A stretch of 64,000 nt of DNA from Onchocerca lupi. Its lineage: Eukaryota; Nematoda; Chromadorea; Rhabditida; Onchocercidae. The notes below the pieces were generated by a model. It was not told the DNA's origin, searched no databases, and was given only the letters and a program-made list of their open reading frames with translations. Where the stretch lies: the NCBI GenBank assembly GCA_028564675.1, contig JAOVVO010000207.1:1-64000 (forward strand). The letters are read 5' to 3'. Within the stretch, counting starts at the first letter, position 1, and each line of letters begins with the position of its first letter. Positions 50,818 to 63,794 of the stretch are shown here, piece by piece. The position numbers were made by a program, and so were the translations under genes.

Positions 50818-52348
50818 TCATTGAGAATCATAGAAATCATCGTTTCGTTTTCCAAATCTCATCCATTTGGTGGTCTGTGCCCTTTTGCCAAAACGCATCC
50901 ATTTCGTATTAGGTAATCTCTTCCCAAATCTCATCCATTTAGTATTGACTGTACGTAAATTTCGGTGGAGATCATCCTGAAATAATTTAAGCTTAATTTC
51001 ATCATTTTCAAATTTTTAAATAATCAGTAGATATCTTGGTTAGAATTCTCAGGAGCTTTTTTTAGTATACTAGAACTATATCGTCTATTTTACAGGAACC
51101 AAAAGACTAAGACTAGGTAAAACTAATTCAAATATATATATTCAAAAACTTGTCTAATTATTAAATCGATTTTGATGAATATGATACTCCAAATAATTTA
51201 TAGTTCTATATACAATATCAAAACGACAAAGCAATTTTATTACTTGGCAGTATATCTCATTCTCAATCATAGTATAATAGCACTATGATTATTTTACTTC
51301 TTATCTATTTGATATTTAATTTATAGTGATACCATTAGTAGCATTGATCAAATTATTTTGCTCACCAAACTGTTATACTTTGAACTTCCCAGTGGTTAAT
51401 CTCATTGCTATATTATTTTTAAGTCTTCTTGATTAACAAGAAGCAGATAAAGGTATTTAATAACTTCGATTAACAAGTGAATCATTTTTTATTATAGATA
51501 AGTATTAATTAATTATTATTTACTATTTACATTAATACTAATATGGATAAAAAATGAGTATTTTTTTTTTTTTTTTTTTGGTTAAACAGCTTTCCCAAAA
51601 AAAAAAAAGAACACTTACTAGCTAACCTTATAAAATAAATAGTTCTATTGATAAATAATCTTTTTTCTTAATAAATTTATAAGCAATGATTGGGATCAAA
51701 TAAGAAATGAATATCTCAACTACCCAATTTTAGTGATTTGTTTGATAAGTAATAATTCATTTGGCATTTAATTTGCAAAACAAATGATTTATTAGGTCGT
51801 GACTTTTTAAGAATTTATTTATTTATTCAATAATCCCAAAATATTTCAGTATCAATTTTGTTACTCCCTGTCTATCCATGATATACATTCAGTTGTACAT
51901 TCAGTTGTACCCATATCTACATCCAGACATACATTCAGTTGTACCCATATCTACATCATCGAAATAAAAACCAAGATAGGAAGCATATAATTCAATTTAA
52001 TTCCATTTAATTCTGTTCATTTCGGTATATTCTTTGGCATAAATTTAATGTAAGAAGAACGGAATAATGAAAATATAATAATGAATTAACTTGCTCAGAA
52101 ATTAAAGACAAATTTGGAAAAATTAAGTCTAGTTGCTCAGGCAGCATATTAGTTTTGAACACTCCTTGCTCATTATTTATTAGTATTTAATCAAATGATT
52201 GAATGTAAAAAATGTGGTAACAAAAAATTTAGCATACATCATTATCCATGGCCACTAATGATGGATTCACATTCATTGAAGCTGCTAAGATAAAAGCCAT
52301 TGAAACAGTGAACAAGGCAAGGATAATTTTCGATTGACTAAATTTCAT
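50818..52348 (-). CDS. flp-22: FMRFamide-like neuropeptide precursor, FLP-22 type
   Basis: Two phase-0 exons: 52348-52238 and 50976-50818, 89 aa. Exon 1 encodes a signal peptide (MKFSQSKIILALFTVSMAFI, cleavage near LAAS) and a short spacer. Exon 2 encodes three tandem peptides, each followed by Gly-Lys-Arg for dibasic cleavage and C-terminal amidation: TVNTKWMRFG, LPNTKWMRFG and AQTTKWMRFG, then an acidic tail. The KWMRFG core and the number of copies match C. elegans FLP-22 (SPSAKWMRFamide). The intron is about 1.26 kb. The frame upstream of the ATG stays open to a good acceptor at 52404, so either this is a trans-splice site with 5' UTR or the true start lies in a further exon. The product is expected to be secreted from neurons. 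Confidence 0.93.
51881..51958. repeat. Short tandem repeat in flp-22 intron
   Basis: ACATTCAGTTGTACCCATAT followed by CTACATC occurs twice with a 34-base period, preceded by a truncated ACATTCAGTTGT unit. Confidence 0.8.
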
Positions 52349-52404
52349 TTCTGATTCAGCACACCACTGTTCCAGTGTAGATCCTTTAGTTTCAAATGGA
52401 AAAT

Positions 52405-55400
52405 CTGTTAAACAAAGAAGAATGTTAAAGTTTTCAAGCCTTAGGAAAAATTTAATGGAAAATTAAAGATGCGAAAAAAAATGATAAATTAATGAATAAT
52501 TGCATTAGAAGTTTACAACAAAATAAGACTTCGTTTATGGATTCTTGCAAAGACTTAATTTTATTTTTGAGCTTTTTAATAACACCTAATTCAATTCTTG
52601 CTTGATTTTACAGCACCAGTTCTGTTACTATAAAAGACTCGTGTGAAATATCACGTTCAATGTCTATGCTTCATTCGAGCAAACGAGATGAATCGGAATA
52701 TGGTCTGAAAATGTTTCATCCCACAATTCCTCCGATCATACGCTTTAGCGAATATAACAGCTTCATTACACTCCAGCTATCCTGATGGAAATTTTTGTCA
52801 TCTTAATAATAGTAAGATTGAGCTGATATACGAATTTGGTTCTCAATCGAGCTTATTAATAGCAATGAGAATAATTATGGAGTATAAATGCTGTTAAAAT
52901 CCATGTTTTAACCGTAAAATTTATCTCTAAACGTCTTTTAATAGTTATGATATTGAAAATAATGAAAAAAAAAAAAAAAAAAAAGAAAAAAATTATTGAA
53001 AATAATGAAATTAGTCAGAAAGAATCATTTTTTCGAATTTATATTTGCTAATAATCTCTGCAAGCAACCGAACTTTGCACGTAATATTAGCTTAATAGGT
53101 TCTAGAAAATATTATGAAGATTAAAATATTTGGATAATTGAAGAAATAACTGTAATGAAACTATGTTGAGATGGTCTTCTAAATGTAAAAATTTTGTAAC
53201 AATAAATTTCCACTTGATGCCGAAGTTGCAATTCACAAAAGTTAACTTGAAGGAATATTATGATGTTGAAAAGAAGATATGAATAAATTGTTAGAAATTA
53301 AAATATTCCTATAGCATTTGCAGAAAAAAAAAGTTAAACGAAATGGATTAAGTTCAGATTTATTCAATTAGCATATTTGGAAGGAAAAAAAACCTTGCAA
53401 AAACAGACATGAATGGAATGAATTTTAGTATTTTTTTTTTTTTTTTTTGTCTCAAATGAATACTATATTTTACAATCAGCATCGCAAATCAAAACAATAG
53501 TGATGAAAATTTGTGAGTGAATGGAATGTGAAAAATACGATTGAATAATTTTAAGAGTAGACATAATTTTGAAATAATATATTTTCTTGTTTATAAAATA
53601 TTGGTGAGGAAAAAAATTTTAGAAAACTATGCTGAGTTCAAATATCTGCATTTAAATGCATCTCATTTTTTACATTAAATATTTCAATATAAATCAAAAT
53701 GCATAGAAGTTCAAGATGAATATCCAAATATTGTATTGTGTTTGATTAGCCTACGATAATTGGAACAGATTATTCATTCTTGATCAGCTTAATTATCGAT
53801 GATTTGTCACAATTCAATATTATTGAGAATGATATAAAATCTAAAAAAAAAAAAAGAATTAAGCTTTTACTAAATAAAGCTTATAGTTTCCGCTTGGTTT
53901 ACCGTTTAAAATTAACTTTCTAACAAATTCTGATTGCAGCAATTTAGCAAATTGCTAATGGAACGAAAAATAACGATTGAAGCACAGACATAATAATATA
54001 TTTATAAACTACTAAAATCGTACAATCTTAATTACACTGCTATTTCATATATCATTCAAAATGATAACACTTTTAGTTATACTTTAATTTGGCTAACCTA
54101 TGTTTTCATTCAAAATCAGTCAGGTATATAGCAAGAAAATATCACCAAATGACAGTTTGCTATTGATATATATTTAATTCAGAAAAATACGAAAAAAAAA
54201 GGACGAAAACTATTATTAACTTCATAATTATATACCAAGTGAAACCTAGAGTTTGGATGATCCACTCATTTTAAAATATACTTCTACTAAAATCATCAAA
54301 GTTTAAGTCTAGAATTTGTGACAAACAAAGAGAAAGCAATCTAGCAGCGAGGAAGAAAACAAGAAGTTATAAAAAAAAAAAAAGCAAAAAAGATCATAAT
54401 TTTCATCAAATTATCTATTAAAAACATCCATTAAAGAGGAGGCCTGGAGTAGGCTTAAATTCTAATTGATGATTTTTTTTTTCATTAGCATCTTTTTTTT
54501 TTGTATCCTGAGTTTTTCAATCAAAGAATGATTATCAAAGCGCATGTTTACAGTTTTACTGCAATTTTAATTTAAAAATTCAGAAGAAAAAAAGTTTTCA
54601 TGATATCATGGCATGACTATCAACATGACATATATTTGCGATGTCATGGAAACATAACCAATAGTTGGCTAAAAATTGAAAAAATTTTAAATTTCAATTC
54701 TTGAATATTGCTCTGATATGACAGTTTCACTTTTCTTCGTTGCATTTTATGGTTAATTTTATATTAGTGTAAAAAAATGAAAATAAATCTATATTACTGA
54801 AAAAAAGTGAAAAGAAAAGAATGCATAGATAATATTTTATCAATTCATTTTCAGATTTTCTTTATCACTTACATTATTATAAATATTTATGATGTTTCTT
54901 AGCAATTAATATTAAACGCATAAATGGTGAAATAAAAATAAAATATAAAGAGAAACACGTGCAATCACTTTATAAGAAAAAACGAAATGAAAAAAAAACG
55001 AAAAAAAAAATTAAATCTCAATAGAAGAAAAAAAAATTAAAAAAATTTTAATGAAAAAAGCAACAATAACAGTAATTAAATTTCGATTAAAAAAATAGCA
55101 ATTTTTCGAGCTTTAAGAGCAAAAATTAGAAGCAATATTGGTGCAAGTTTATTATCAGTTTTACAAATTTATTATATCAGTTTAACTTAGAAAAATGAGA
55201 AAAGAAAAATCTGAATAATAAATTATTATAGTAAGATGAAAATAGTCAATTTGCTGGATATAAAAAAAAAGTTTCTGCCTCATTAAATTGCTAGCATTAT
55301 GATCAAATTTCCATTTTGATTAGATATTTGAATATTTGTACGCTAAAATATAGCTTATGAGAAATATTACATAAAATAATTATAATGCATAAAAATTTTC

Positions 55401-58400
55401 GTTCTATCGAAAAACTGGAACGAAAAGGGAATTTATTTAATATTTCCTTTTTTCATTTTATATTAGAGATGAAAATGTTACATTATTTTAGGAATATTTA
55501 AAATGCATAGTTTTATGAAAACAAAAAAAAAATCTTATAAAAATAAATAATAGGATATATCAAAAAATATTTTAACATCGAATATCGAATAATGAATACA
55601 TTATGTAAAATGCATATGGCATATGCTAAAATATATAATTATCAAATCTATAATTAAATTTAGAATTAAATACAATATATTCAATAAATGCTTGTTGTGA
55701 TCAAAAACTTTAGTCATGAGGAGTATCATGGGAAACGGGTGATCATAATGGATCGATTGGATAGAGATCAAGAAGAGAATTAAGCAATCTCAAAAAGCTT
55801 AATTATTCATATAAAAAATCTTTAGATACTTCAAATTTCTTTCATTTTTTTAAGAGAAAGGAAAGTCTCAGGAAAAAAAATGAGAAATTTAAATCTTTTT
55901 TATTTTTAAGAGAAGAAATATAAAGATAAAAAACAAAAAATTTAGATCTTTTTTCTCCTTATTTTTCTGTATCCCTTTCAAGACTGATTAAAAAATTTAA
56001 TTTTTTAAACTTCAAATCTCTAATTCATTCTTCCTTAATATATATTCTTTTTTAAAAAGTAAGTAATAAAATTACTCCATGAATTAAGACACCACTTCAT
56101 GTAATTCTATTTCTCAGTAATATGTGATGATGATTGAAGGAAATGAAGCAATGCATTTCATTAAGCAACCTTTTAAAGCTTGAATTCTCCTATGTTGAAC
56201 TCCGCCTATTAACTTTTGATTCCAGTTATCAGTGCATGATATCATTTAATTTTTCGTAAATTAGTAAGATCAATAAATATAATTGGTTTAAACAATTTTT
56301 TCTGTTTAATAGATCACTATCAAAAAACAAAAAAATTTGCAAATAAACGAGGTTTTGAAGTATGTTTTCTTTTTTTTTTTCTCCCAAAAAGAGAGGAAAT
56401 TTCCAATTTTTGAGATTTTAGCATTTATTTTTCATACATGAATAATTTTGTGATGCAAAATCATTGAGGTGAATGATAAATAAATTACGTAAAAATAAAA
56501 AATTCGTTGCAATGAATAAATGATCATTTATCCATTCTATATACAAGTCATTTTCTTCATATAAAGTGTATAGTAAACTTTTTTTCTCCGTAAATTTCAT
56601 AAATTTGAATTTTTAAAGCAGCAAATTCATCATAGCATAAATTCATGAATTAAGTAAACTTTTACGGAAAAAGTTCGTAAATAGTTGATTCACAAATATT
56701 GGTTGAACTTTCATCTCATTTGTTTTCTAATATCTGAAATGGACCAATAGAAAACAGTAATTTTTTGATTCATTTTCATCTGACCTGAAATATGCTTCTT
56801 TCCAACTTTTTCATTTCTCCCTTTCCTTCATACGAACCACTCCAAAAAAAAAAAAAAAAAAAAAAAACTACTACTATTCGACTTTTTTCAGAAAAGTCAT
56901 AAATATTACAATCATAAATTAGTTGAGACAAAACAACATACACAATTGATTAATTGTATTAATTAACTAATTAATACAAGATGGCTAATTTCTTTAACGA
57001 AAATTTCCAATTTTTTTTTAAATTACTTAAAAATTTAGGGAAGCCAGTAATCCGCAAAACAGTAAGACAAGCGATGTTAATGCTTGGTAAGCACTTTTAT
57101 TATTGGGGGATTAAAATCTGACTTGACTGATGGAAAAAAGAGTCGAACTTTACTAGTTGATGATGAGATTTTTTCATGATATTATCATATTCTGTGTTAA
57201 TTGAACAATAATTAATGAACGGAAAGCGACTTGGAATAATTGTAATAATTCTGGCTAAAGCAATTTATTCACAAAATTTCCGCTCAAAAAAAAATTTAGT
57301 CATCTCTTATGCTCAACTTCTATTGTGCCCCATAATAAGCTTAATTTTATTACAGCTAATTAAGCTAATCGTGATTCAAATTGCATAAAATTTAGCGGAA
57401 AGTATTTGCATTGAAAATTGCTTGAATTTCCTGAAACAAACTTCTCTTTATGTGCTTTTATAAAAAAATTATTCTTATTCATTATTACGCTGAAACTAAC
57501 TTGATCAGATGGACAGATCGAACTTCTAAAAGATGGATAATGAAAAAATAATTAATTAAAAACAAATAAATTTCAGAGTTGATGAATATTATTTGATGTC
57601 AATTTCAATAGAAAATATTCATCTTAAAGATTTTTATTCATTAAAATTAATGGATAAACAAATAATTAATCATTATATATACATACATGTATGTTAAAAG
57701 TTTTGTTCATCTAATTCTTGCATTTTTGCACTTTTAACATTTAAATGACAAAGTCTTACCAAATAATTTTTTTTCCCCTTCATGCCTAAGTTATTCATTC
57801 TTATAAAATTGAAAATAAGGATAAGTAGAGCGGGGAAAAAAAATGTATCAAAATAGCAATAGTTTCGAGTGCTGTCAAAAATTGTCTTGCTCTTGAAATT
57901 AATTAAAATTTGAAATTTCCTTCTTCTATCGTAAGAAATGTATTCTGTTTTTTAAAACATCGATGAAAAAAGAATGGATTGGAATTTATTGCATAAAAAA
58001 GTTTGTTCACATTTTACAAACATTGTTATGCTGATCTTAAAGCATAAACAGGTTGTACTTTTTTTCATGAAATCAGGTAATATAAGTTCCATGCGATCTG
58101 AATTATACAATGTTAGGCACGAATTATAAAGGAATTAAAGAAAATGCATCGAATTATAAGCATTTCCAGTAAAATAAAAAAATATTCGTAGTGATATGTT
58201 TAAAGGCCAAAGATTGTAATGTTAAATTTCGTCTTTTTTTTAGAAAAAATATAAGAAAACTGATAAAAATTAAAATTATCATTACGAATAAATAATTCTA
58301 CTGATTGATCTGAAAAATTAATTCGAAGAAAACTTTGGAAAATTTTTATTGAATTACTTCTAAAAAAAAAATATATATATATATATGCATAATGTTGAAT

Positions 58401-59614
58401 CCATTAATATATGTTAAAAATGAAATATTATTATTAAGCCACTGAAATCAAATGATTGTAATTAATTCTTTTTTTAACAGATTTTTAATTGCTAGAGAAA
58501 TCTTTATTTTTATTTTATTTTATTTTTTTAAATATTTATAATAATTCTGAAGTTATATAAAATTTATTTCCATTTGAATTTGAATCAAAATGCTTCTAAT
58601 AATTCAAAATTTAATAAAAATCAAATTAAGAATAGCAATTAACAATTTAGTTTAAACTATTATGCATCCAAAACAAGAAAATTGGCGATCTTCAAGCAGA
58701 TTGTTTCGCATTTTCACCAGTATAGGCTGTATATTTTTTTTTCCCCTGAAAATTTCTCAACTTAAAAAGAAGTCGATTATAATTCTAATGAATAAGTAAA
58801 CATTTAAATAAAAAAATTCAAAATTTTGTTTACTTAAAAAATTGAATGGTAAATTGAAAATCAAAATAATGTAAAATTCATGGAGTGCCACTATCACATT
58901 ATTAACACCAGATATTTCATGGATATAACTTATCTAGTATCCAATTTCAATTCAAAATAGAACATATTGAATCAAATTCAAATAGCAGTCTAATTATTTT
59001 ATAAATTTTATTGACATAAGTTCATATATCGAAATTTAGCATGCAAATATATTGAAATTTGATTTGAATTAAAATAACTTCGTAAACTTAAGAAATTAAA
59101 ATTTGATATGAACAAAAATAGAATTTTGCTTCTAATCTTTTCAATATGTAAAAATATTTACGTTCATCAAAACTTCTTATTGTTTATGTAAATAATTATC
59201 TCATATTTATTTAAAAACTTCGTGCCAGTAATACTTATCATAACTATGATGCTTGATGTTGAACTAATAAAAGTATCAAACTTGACAGAAGTGGTAAATT
59301 TTCAGGCAAAAATATAAAAATATCATAAATTTTGAAGAATAAAAATGAAATTTATCAGATGGAAGTTTTCAAAATTTTTCAAATAAATTATGCTTTATTT
59401 TGAAATGATATAAGTAAAAAAAAAAGAAAATGAAAATGCTTTTAGACTGTGCAAATGAAAGAAAGACAAATTTGATTTAATCGATCAAATCAGAATTCTT
59501 CTTTATCCTTCATCTTTTTTCATTTGATTTGATTTATCATGATTTATTATAAAATTCGTTATGAAATGGTCACAATTTTAGTTTCAAAAAATTTTTTTTT
59601 CATTTTAATACTAC
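52405..59614. other. Gene-poor AT-rich stretch
   Basis: About 7.2 kb with many homopolymer runs and no gene that I recognise. The first part is the probable promoter side of flp-22. Two isolated coding-like segments on the plus strand (55715-55783 and 57039-57086) are reported as findings only. Confidence 0.45.
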
Positions 59615-59891
59615 TTATCAGAGAAGTATTTAAAGAAATCTATTTTTAGCTGTTTTTGTTGACTAATCTGGACGATAATTGATGTTTTTGCATTAAGCTA
59701 AAGTTAATTTCTACCTAAATTAGTTGAATTTTCCAATGAATAAAATTCTTACTATTTATCAGAGAAGTATTTAAAGAAATCTATTTTTAGCTGTTTTTGT
59801 TGACTAATCTGGACGATAATTGATGTTTTTGCATTAAGCTAAAGTTAATTTCTGGCTAAATTAGTTGAATTTTCCAATGAATAAAATTCTT
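59615..59891. repeat. 141-bp tandem duplication
   Basis: The unit beginning TTATCAGAGAAGTATTTAAA occurs at 59615-59755 and again at 59756-59891. The two copies differ at only a few bases (CTACCTAAATT versus CTGGCTAAATT). The near-identity indicates a recent duplication. Confidence 0.95.
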
Positions 59892-61709
59892 TCTTACCAT
59901 ATTATTTTAGAAGTTGTTATGAATTATTTTGAAAATCAATAAAAATTTCAATGATTGCTGATATAGAAAATATTCGCAACAATATATATGAAAGCCAAAA
60001 ATTGGTTGTAATGTAATAATTTTTTGTGACATGATCAAAAAATGTCAAAAATCGAAGCTTTCATTTACGAATAAACAACTCTATTTTGTTTGATCTAAAG
60101 AAATATTTGGATTTCGGAAAAATTAATTAAATTATTTATAAATAGTATATATATAACATATATTTTGTCAAGTCTATGAAGCATTATGGTCAGAATACAT
60201 TTGACAAACAACTATTTTAATTAATTCATCTTGAAAAAGGCATCTTACAATACACTTCATTCCGGAAAATGTCATTTGTCATATTCTTGATTAATTCGAT
60301 TGTTTGAAATCTACCAATGCTCGCAATTAATGGCATTTTATTCATAAAAGTTTGTATTAAATTGCTCAAAATAATGATAAAGAAATGAAGTAACAGAAAA
60401 AAATTCAGAAATCCAACACTTCATTCTAAATAAAAGGACAAAATTTCTGATTTCCGCAGTAATCATAAGAATATTAATTACCATTACTGATTCTATTGCA
60501 AATTTCGTAAAAATAATTTTAGTATAGGCAAAAAAAAAAAAAAAAGGTAGGATAAAATATCGTTTTTTAATTTGTGCTATCTTCAGCAGAACAATTGCTT
60601 TGATCTCATATAATTTCATTAATAATTTCAAATGATACATCTATTCTTCACAGATTCTATATTAACTTATTCAAATATATCTCTTAATTTTGCAGAGAAT
60701 TTGCTTTATCTTGTCGTTTACGAATAAACTTTCTGACTTAAAAAAAAAAAAAGAAAAAAATCGAATAAATTCCATTTATTGCATCATAATCTGATCTTTT
60801 CAAGTAATGTCAATCTAGAAAAAAAAAAAGAAAAATTTCCAAATATTTCATAGGGAAATAAATCAAGTAAATTCTGTCATGTTTCGGAGCGTTAATCACT
60901 AAGCGCTGAACAACATCGATATTGCGCATCATCTATGACATTCGCATCTTTTAGGAAGTATTAGAAAACTATCCTGTCCAACCTAAAAAAAGGAGATTCA
61001 TCAACTTGAATGAAATTCAGCCTCTAAAAACTAAAAAAGCAAATGATTACGGCACAGAATTTCGGGCGATTTTAAAAACAGAAAACTGAAATAGAATTAT
61101 CCAGAACAAATCAGCAAATGAAGGGATAAAAAGCAGCTTCGAAATTCCCATCTCCTAACATTGACAGCATCCTGTTGGACTGGTGATCACGTTCGAATGT
61201 TTTTTTTTTCTTCACTTTGAATAAACGCACAGAAAATGAATCTTTATTAGTTCAAAGTAAACTATAAAATAAAGTGTTATAAAAACAGAGAACTGAAATA
61301 AAATTATCTAAAGCAAATCAGCAAATGCTTAGTAAGAATTTCGATATAAAAAAAGAAACAGGTGAGTATCGAAAATCAGTCGGATTCCCTGTCCTCAAAA
61401 GTAAAACTATTTAAATGCACTAGAACATATAAAAGAGCAAAAATATAATAAATGGGATAAATAATAAGATTTGATACCAGAACACAAAATTTACATAAAA
61501 TAAATTCAGCATATTTACAAATCAATTTCAATACTCAAAAATTGCGTATTGTTAAGCTCTTACTCTATGATTAGTAGTCTAACCTAAGCAACTAATTTAA
61601 TAGTTTTCTTGATAAGACATAATTTCAACGCAAATGTACTTTAATCAAATAAAAACATCTTGTATTAACGGTTATAAAATGGTGAAGACATATAATTTGA
61701 TTATATTAT
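59892..61709. other. Intergenic, 3' of the hydrolase gene
   Basis: AT-rich with homopolymer runs. A less AT-rich patch lies at 60,880-61,200. A pair of direct repeats is annotated separately. No gene was seen. Confidence 0.45.
61070..61328. repeat. Pair of about 52-bp direct repeats, 207 bp apart
   Basis: 61070-61120 and 61277-61328 share AAAAACAGA-AACTGAAATA followed by AATTATC and AAATCAGCAAATG with a few substitutions. Confidence 0.7.
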
Positions 61710-63794
61710 TTATGTAAACGGATTCAAATTCTGACCATTTGATTTTGAATCGATTTTCTTTTCTACACTTTTCCCAAGAAACACATCTTCATCGGCATCA
61801 ATTTTGTCGAATAAATCAGATAATACGTTGTTGAAAAGTTCTTTCTGATCAACATAAACGTGATGACCAGCACCGTTTATTATCTTTAATGCAAAACATA
61901 TAATATTCTTCCATTTAAATTCTGCAGAAATTCTAGAATAATTAAATTCCAATTGTCTAAAATTTTTGATTAGGAAATTCAAAATAATAAAAGTCACACA
62001 ACAGTCAGGGTAAAATAAATAGAATTATCCGAATTGAGAAATATTTCATTACATTACAATAATGCATGCATCTTGAAGAAAAGTCTCTAGTCTTTTTTTC
62101 TTTTTTTTTTTTAAGAAATTTGCCAGATCTACCAACAAATTTTAAAAAAAAAAATATTTTTAAAAATCCTGAAAATCCATTAAACCTGAACGTCAACATA
62201 AGCATTCCGTCGTTCATTCTGCACTTCAATGCCCGAAGATGAGTCGATCCAACTTTTACTGCCGTAGATGAAAGTCATCGGCACTTCAGCTGGTAGATCG
62301 ATTATTCTAGAAAATTAGTAACACATTTCAATGGTAAGACCTTCGTAAGGTAAGCACAGTAAGCTCTAAAAATAAACCTGAGCACAAACAAATAAAAAAG
62401 TGAAAAGACAAGCAGATGAATCAATAAATTTGGACATTTATAAAATTATGCCAAAATTTGTAAAATCTGAATAAATCTGTAACCTTTTAAGCATTGGTCT
62501 TTTAGCCCAACCGAATGAAAAACTCATATTAGTGAAAGCAATTTCTCCGGAAGGGTTTTGGGCATTACACTGATAGAAGTATTCATAAATAGCATTTGGA
62601 TCAGCACATTGAAAACGAAGACTTAAATCAGGTCGTAATGTTTTAACCACTGAAATACCTGCAAAGCAGTTTTTTCGATTTTTGATCTTAAAAACACTGA
62701 TTTTAGTTGAAATTCAAAAATATATCAATAAAAACAAAATTTACCATACGGCCCTGCCCATCGTAAAGCTGCTAAAGGATAAAAAAATGACATCGCCCGC
62801 GTAGCAATTTTAATCCAAATAGGATAATTTTGCTAAAATACTATTGCATAATTTTGCTGAAACATTATTAAATCATAATGTTTTTGAAACAGTCATCTTT
62901 AACAGAAGTTAATACCAAGTTTGTTAAAATTAAATGAATATTTTAAGGATATAATTGGAAAAGGTATGAAATGAAAAATTTCCTGAATTTCCAGAGGTTT
63001 TTCCGGAAATCCCCAAGGATCAACCAGAACAAGATGTCGTACACGTTCAGGATATTCTAGCGCAAAAGATGCTGCTAGAAATGCACCTGTAAACCGCGTT
63101 TAAATGAAACTTTAAATTCGTAACAATAATGCACTGAAGTTAAGCAAAAATGACATTTCGAAATAAAACGAGAAAAAGAAAGATTTGTTGAATTACTGAC
63201 ATCGAGTTATTGAAATCGTAAGAAAGGGTATTCAGTGAAATAATTATAGAAACTCTTTTAGAAATACAATCCATATAACTTCTTCTGAAAGTAAAAGTAT
63301 AAAATTATTAGTAACAATTTTCGGATTTCAAGCCCAACATTTCAAAAAAATATAAATAAATTCTAACCAAAAGAATGTCCCACTAAAATCATTTTATTAA
63401 TTCCCATTCTCTTTCTCCAATTTTCAATTGACTGAACAAATTGTAATTCGGCTAGTGCTGGATCCTTGGCAAATACAGGACGTGATGAACGCCCAAAACC
63501 TACAAATTAACAAAATATTTAAAACATTAAAAATACATGAAATTTGATTCATTTTCTTGAAGCTACAATGAAATTTGAAACTTCAACTGAAGAACTTTTA
63601 ACAAAATTGTATTATTAATATTATCTACCTAATAAATCGAAACAATAAAGTATCCGTTTTTTAGCCATATCATCAATATTAGCAGCCCAAAAGGCTACAC
63701 CAGCAGCAAATCCATGAATAAGAACCGCCGGGATTCGAGCATATGAAGATGTAGGCGACTCAGCTGTTACCGTATATATCTGACCCATATTTAC
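61710..63794 (-). CDS. Alpha/beta hydrolase, ABHD4/ABHD5 (CGI-58) family, 5' end off the window
   Basis: Family members act on lipid droplets or membranes, as lipase co-activators (ABHD5) or N-acyl-phospholipid lipases (ABHD4). Exons: 63794-63629, 63499-63368, 63086-62983, 62832-62745, 62658-62484, 62306-62186 and 61883-61710, 319 aa ending in a true stop. About 60-70 N-terminal residues are missing; 63795-64000 looks intronic. Landmarks: oxyanion VLIHGFAAGVAFW, FDLLGFGRSSRP, nucleophile elbow LVGHSFGAFLAA, LVDPWGFPEKP, NPSGEIAFTNMSFSFGWAKR, TFIYGSKSWID and GAGHHVYVDQ. The last holds the catalytic His and the HX4D motif. The elbow has Ser as in ABHD4, not Asn as in vertebrate ABHD5, so catalysis is plausible. 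The junction after 62983 lacks GT: the frame and homology need CAG followed by GAAATT, so that exon end is uncertain. Confidence 0.88.
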
